From: Bernardetiaceae bacterium
Lineage (GTDB): Bacteria; Bacteroidota; Bacteroidia; Cytophagales; Thermoflexibacteraceae
NCBI GenBank assembly: GCA_025454895.1
Contig: JALONO010000037.1
Location: 1 to 55,074 of the forward strand
Length of the DNA: 55,074 nt
Direction of reading: 5' to 3'
The notes under the pieces were generated by a model. That model saw only the letters and a program-made list of their open reading frames with translations. It had not been told where the DNA came from and did no database searches. This document shows positions 54,106 through 55,074 of this stretch, piece after piece (within the stretch, counting starts at the first letter, position 1; the number at the start of each line of letters is the position of its first letter). The position numbers were made by a program, and so were the translations under genes.

Positions 54106-55074
54106 TTACCTACCTTCCCCTGCCCCGATCACCACTTGGCGGCTGCCCTCGCGGCCATAGAACACCGGGAAGTACATCAGCTCGGCGCGGGCCGGGTTCA
54201 GGGTGTAGCGGCCCGTGAACCGGGGCTGCAGGCCGATCTTGAACTCGTGCTGGCCCACCCCGAGCCGTTCCACATAAATGGCCACCTTGTGCCTGAAATA
54301 CTCGCGGTGGGTTTCGCGGCTGGCCCACGACCAGCGGCGGGTGCTGCCCGGCTGGTAGCTGCACCCGGCCGGGATGGGCACTTCTACCAACACATAGTCG
54401 CTTGATTTGGTGCAGTTTACCTGCACCACCAGCTCCACGGGCTGGCCCGCCCGCAGGGTGTCGAGCCGCTGCCCCTCGCGGGTGGCAAACCAGGTGCTGA
54501 CCCGGAAATCCTTGGCCTCGGCGGGTGGGTCGGGCACGTGGGTGCGCGTGTAGGCGGTGCAGTACACGGGCGGGCCCCCCTGCTTGCGCACCCGCAACTG
54601 CGCGGGGCGGCCGGTAAAGGTGTAGGGGAATTTGTCAATCTTGGTTTCGCCCTGGCCCAGATCCACGTAAAAATTGCCCGCTTCGTTGGCGGCCAGGCTG
54701 GCCAGCAGGTCGGGCAGCACGGTTTGGGCAATGCTGGCGATCTGGTAGGTGTTCCAGTCGCGCCGCCGCTCCAAGAAAAACTGGAGCACCTGGGGCAGGT
54801 GGGCCTGGTAGCCGCCGTGCTGCCGCAGCAGCCCCAGTAAGTGGCCCCGAACATGGTTTGCTTGCGGCTGGCCCACAGCCCGTCCAGCTCGTAGGGCAGC
54901 CCCAGGTTTTGCTTCAATTTCAGGAGTTTGAGTTGCAGTTCGGCCGATTGCAACCGGGGGCCGTGGGTGCGGATCAGGCTGTCGACCGTGGCCCGGTAGG
55001 CTTGGCCAAAGCCCTTGACCGCCGACAGCGTGAGCGCGGTGGCGATCCAGTCGCGGTGCTTCCACTCGGCGCTT
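54106..55074 (-). pseudogene. Alpha-2-macroglobulin-like protein, C-terminal part, frameshifted
   Basis: The 3' end of a large envelope anti-protease-like protein; the 5' part is outside the window. From the edge the frame reads a macroglobulin helical domain (EWKHRDWIATALTLSAVKG, then LKLKQNLGLPYELDGLWASR) and ends at TMFGATYWG. The rest (LRQHGGYQAHLPQVLQFFLE, then TFTGRPAQLRVRK, IPAGCSY and the final receptor-binding-like sheet) lies in another frame from about 54840 to 54106. Relatives have roughly 15-25 more residues between these parts, so a short deletion with a frame change is likely at 54835-54845. Confidence 0.8.

Noticed and set aside
1-55074. tRNA, rRNA, tmRNA or known riboswitch genes
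   Set aside because: I looked for T-loop strings, conserved rRNA blocks and common riboswitch cores in the gaps and saw none; a covariance-model scan could still find a diverged one.

Overview
The window looks like a chromosomal piece of a GC-rich member of the phylum Bacteroidota. The signs are gliding-motility lipoproteins of the GldH and GldB type, a protease with a C-terminal type IX secretion (T9SS) sorting domain, a CoaBC-DUF4835 gene pair, a short primary sigma factor, TAnnTTTG-type promoters and ribosome-binding sites without strong Shine-Dalgarno sequences. I cannot place it below phylum; Saprospiria, Cytophagia and Chitinophagia are all possible. Most genes are housekeeping or envelope genes, in small operons of one to three genes. 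No tRNA, rRNA, CRISPR array or complete insertion sequence was seen.

Layout. 1-4324 (all minus): a PQQ/cytochrome c dehydrogenase cut by the window edge, an SRPBCC protein, a YciI-like protein, and a Crp-family regulator overlapping a membrane-protein gene. 4599-7426 (minus): HMG-CoA synthase, a GNAT acetyltransferase and a PKD lipoprotein. 8090-10370 (plus): a secreted helical protein and sucD. 10593-12306: an AT-rich two-gene cassette (a DUF488 protein with a Panacea-like N-terminus, plus an unknown partner) that looks foreign. 12336-18688: small membrane proteins, a PaiB-like protein, an alanine/saccharopine dehydrogenase-like enzyme, a TrmH methyltransferase, a TIGR02757 protein, GldH and a glycerophosphodiesterase. 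19116-28390: a TPR histidine kinase, a broken M16 peptidase, a thiolase, an SDR reductase and recA. 28583-31763: two lipoprotein genes sharing a near-identical leader and signal-peptide cassette, then a frameshifted T9SS protease. 31970-41913: acyl-CoA reductase, two SGNH hydrolases, an MBL hydrolase, a PPTase, hisG, an acyl-ACP desaturase, a DUF1573 lipoprotein and a ligase-associated exonuclease. 42398-50592: broken gldB, a DUF2027-Smr protein, a LOG-family protein, a lytic transglycosylase, a CPA2 antiporter and the primary sigma factor. 50678-55074 (minus): rhomboid, DUF4835, CoaBC and a broken alpha-2-macroglobulin.

The gaps between genes carry as much signal as the genes. A repeat of about 100 bp with short terminal inverted repeats occurs about 13 times at ten loci, each next to a gene 3' end. 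One copy is split by a 201-bp MITE-like insertion with a TAAT target duplication. An 84-bp tandem repeat sits upstream of recA.

Five genes are interrupted by frameshift, internal deletion or stop: the M16 peptidase, the first twin lipoprotein, the T9SS protease, gldB and alpha-2-macroglobulin. All encode exported proteins. Either the assembly has indel errors or this lineage is losing exported functions; raw reads would decide.

The most interesting candidates for undescribed biology are the twin lipoproteins with a conserved leader and divergent mature parts, the AT-rich DUF488 cassette, and the dense intergenic repeat family.
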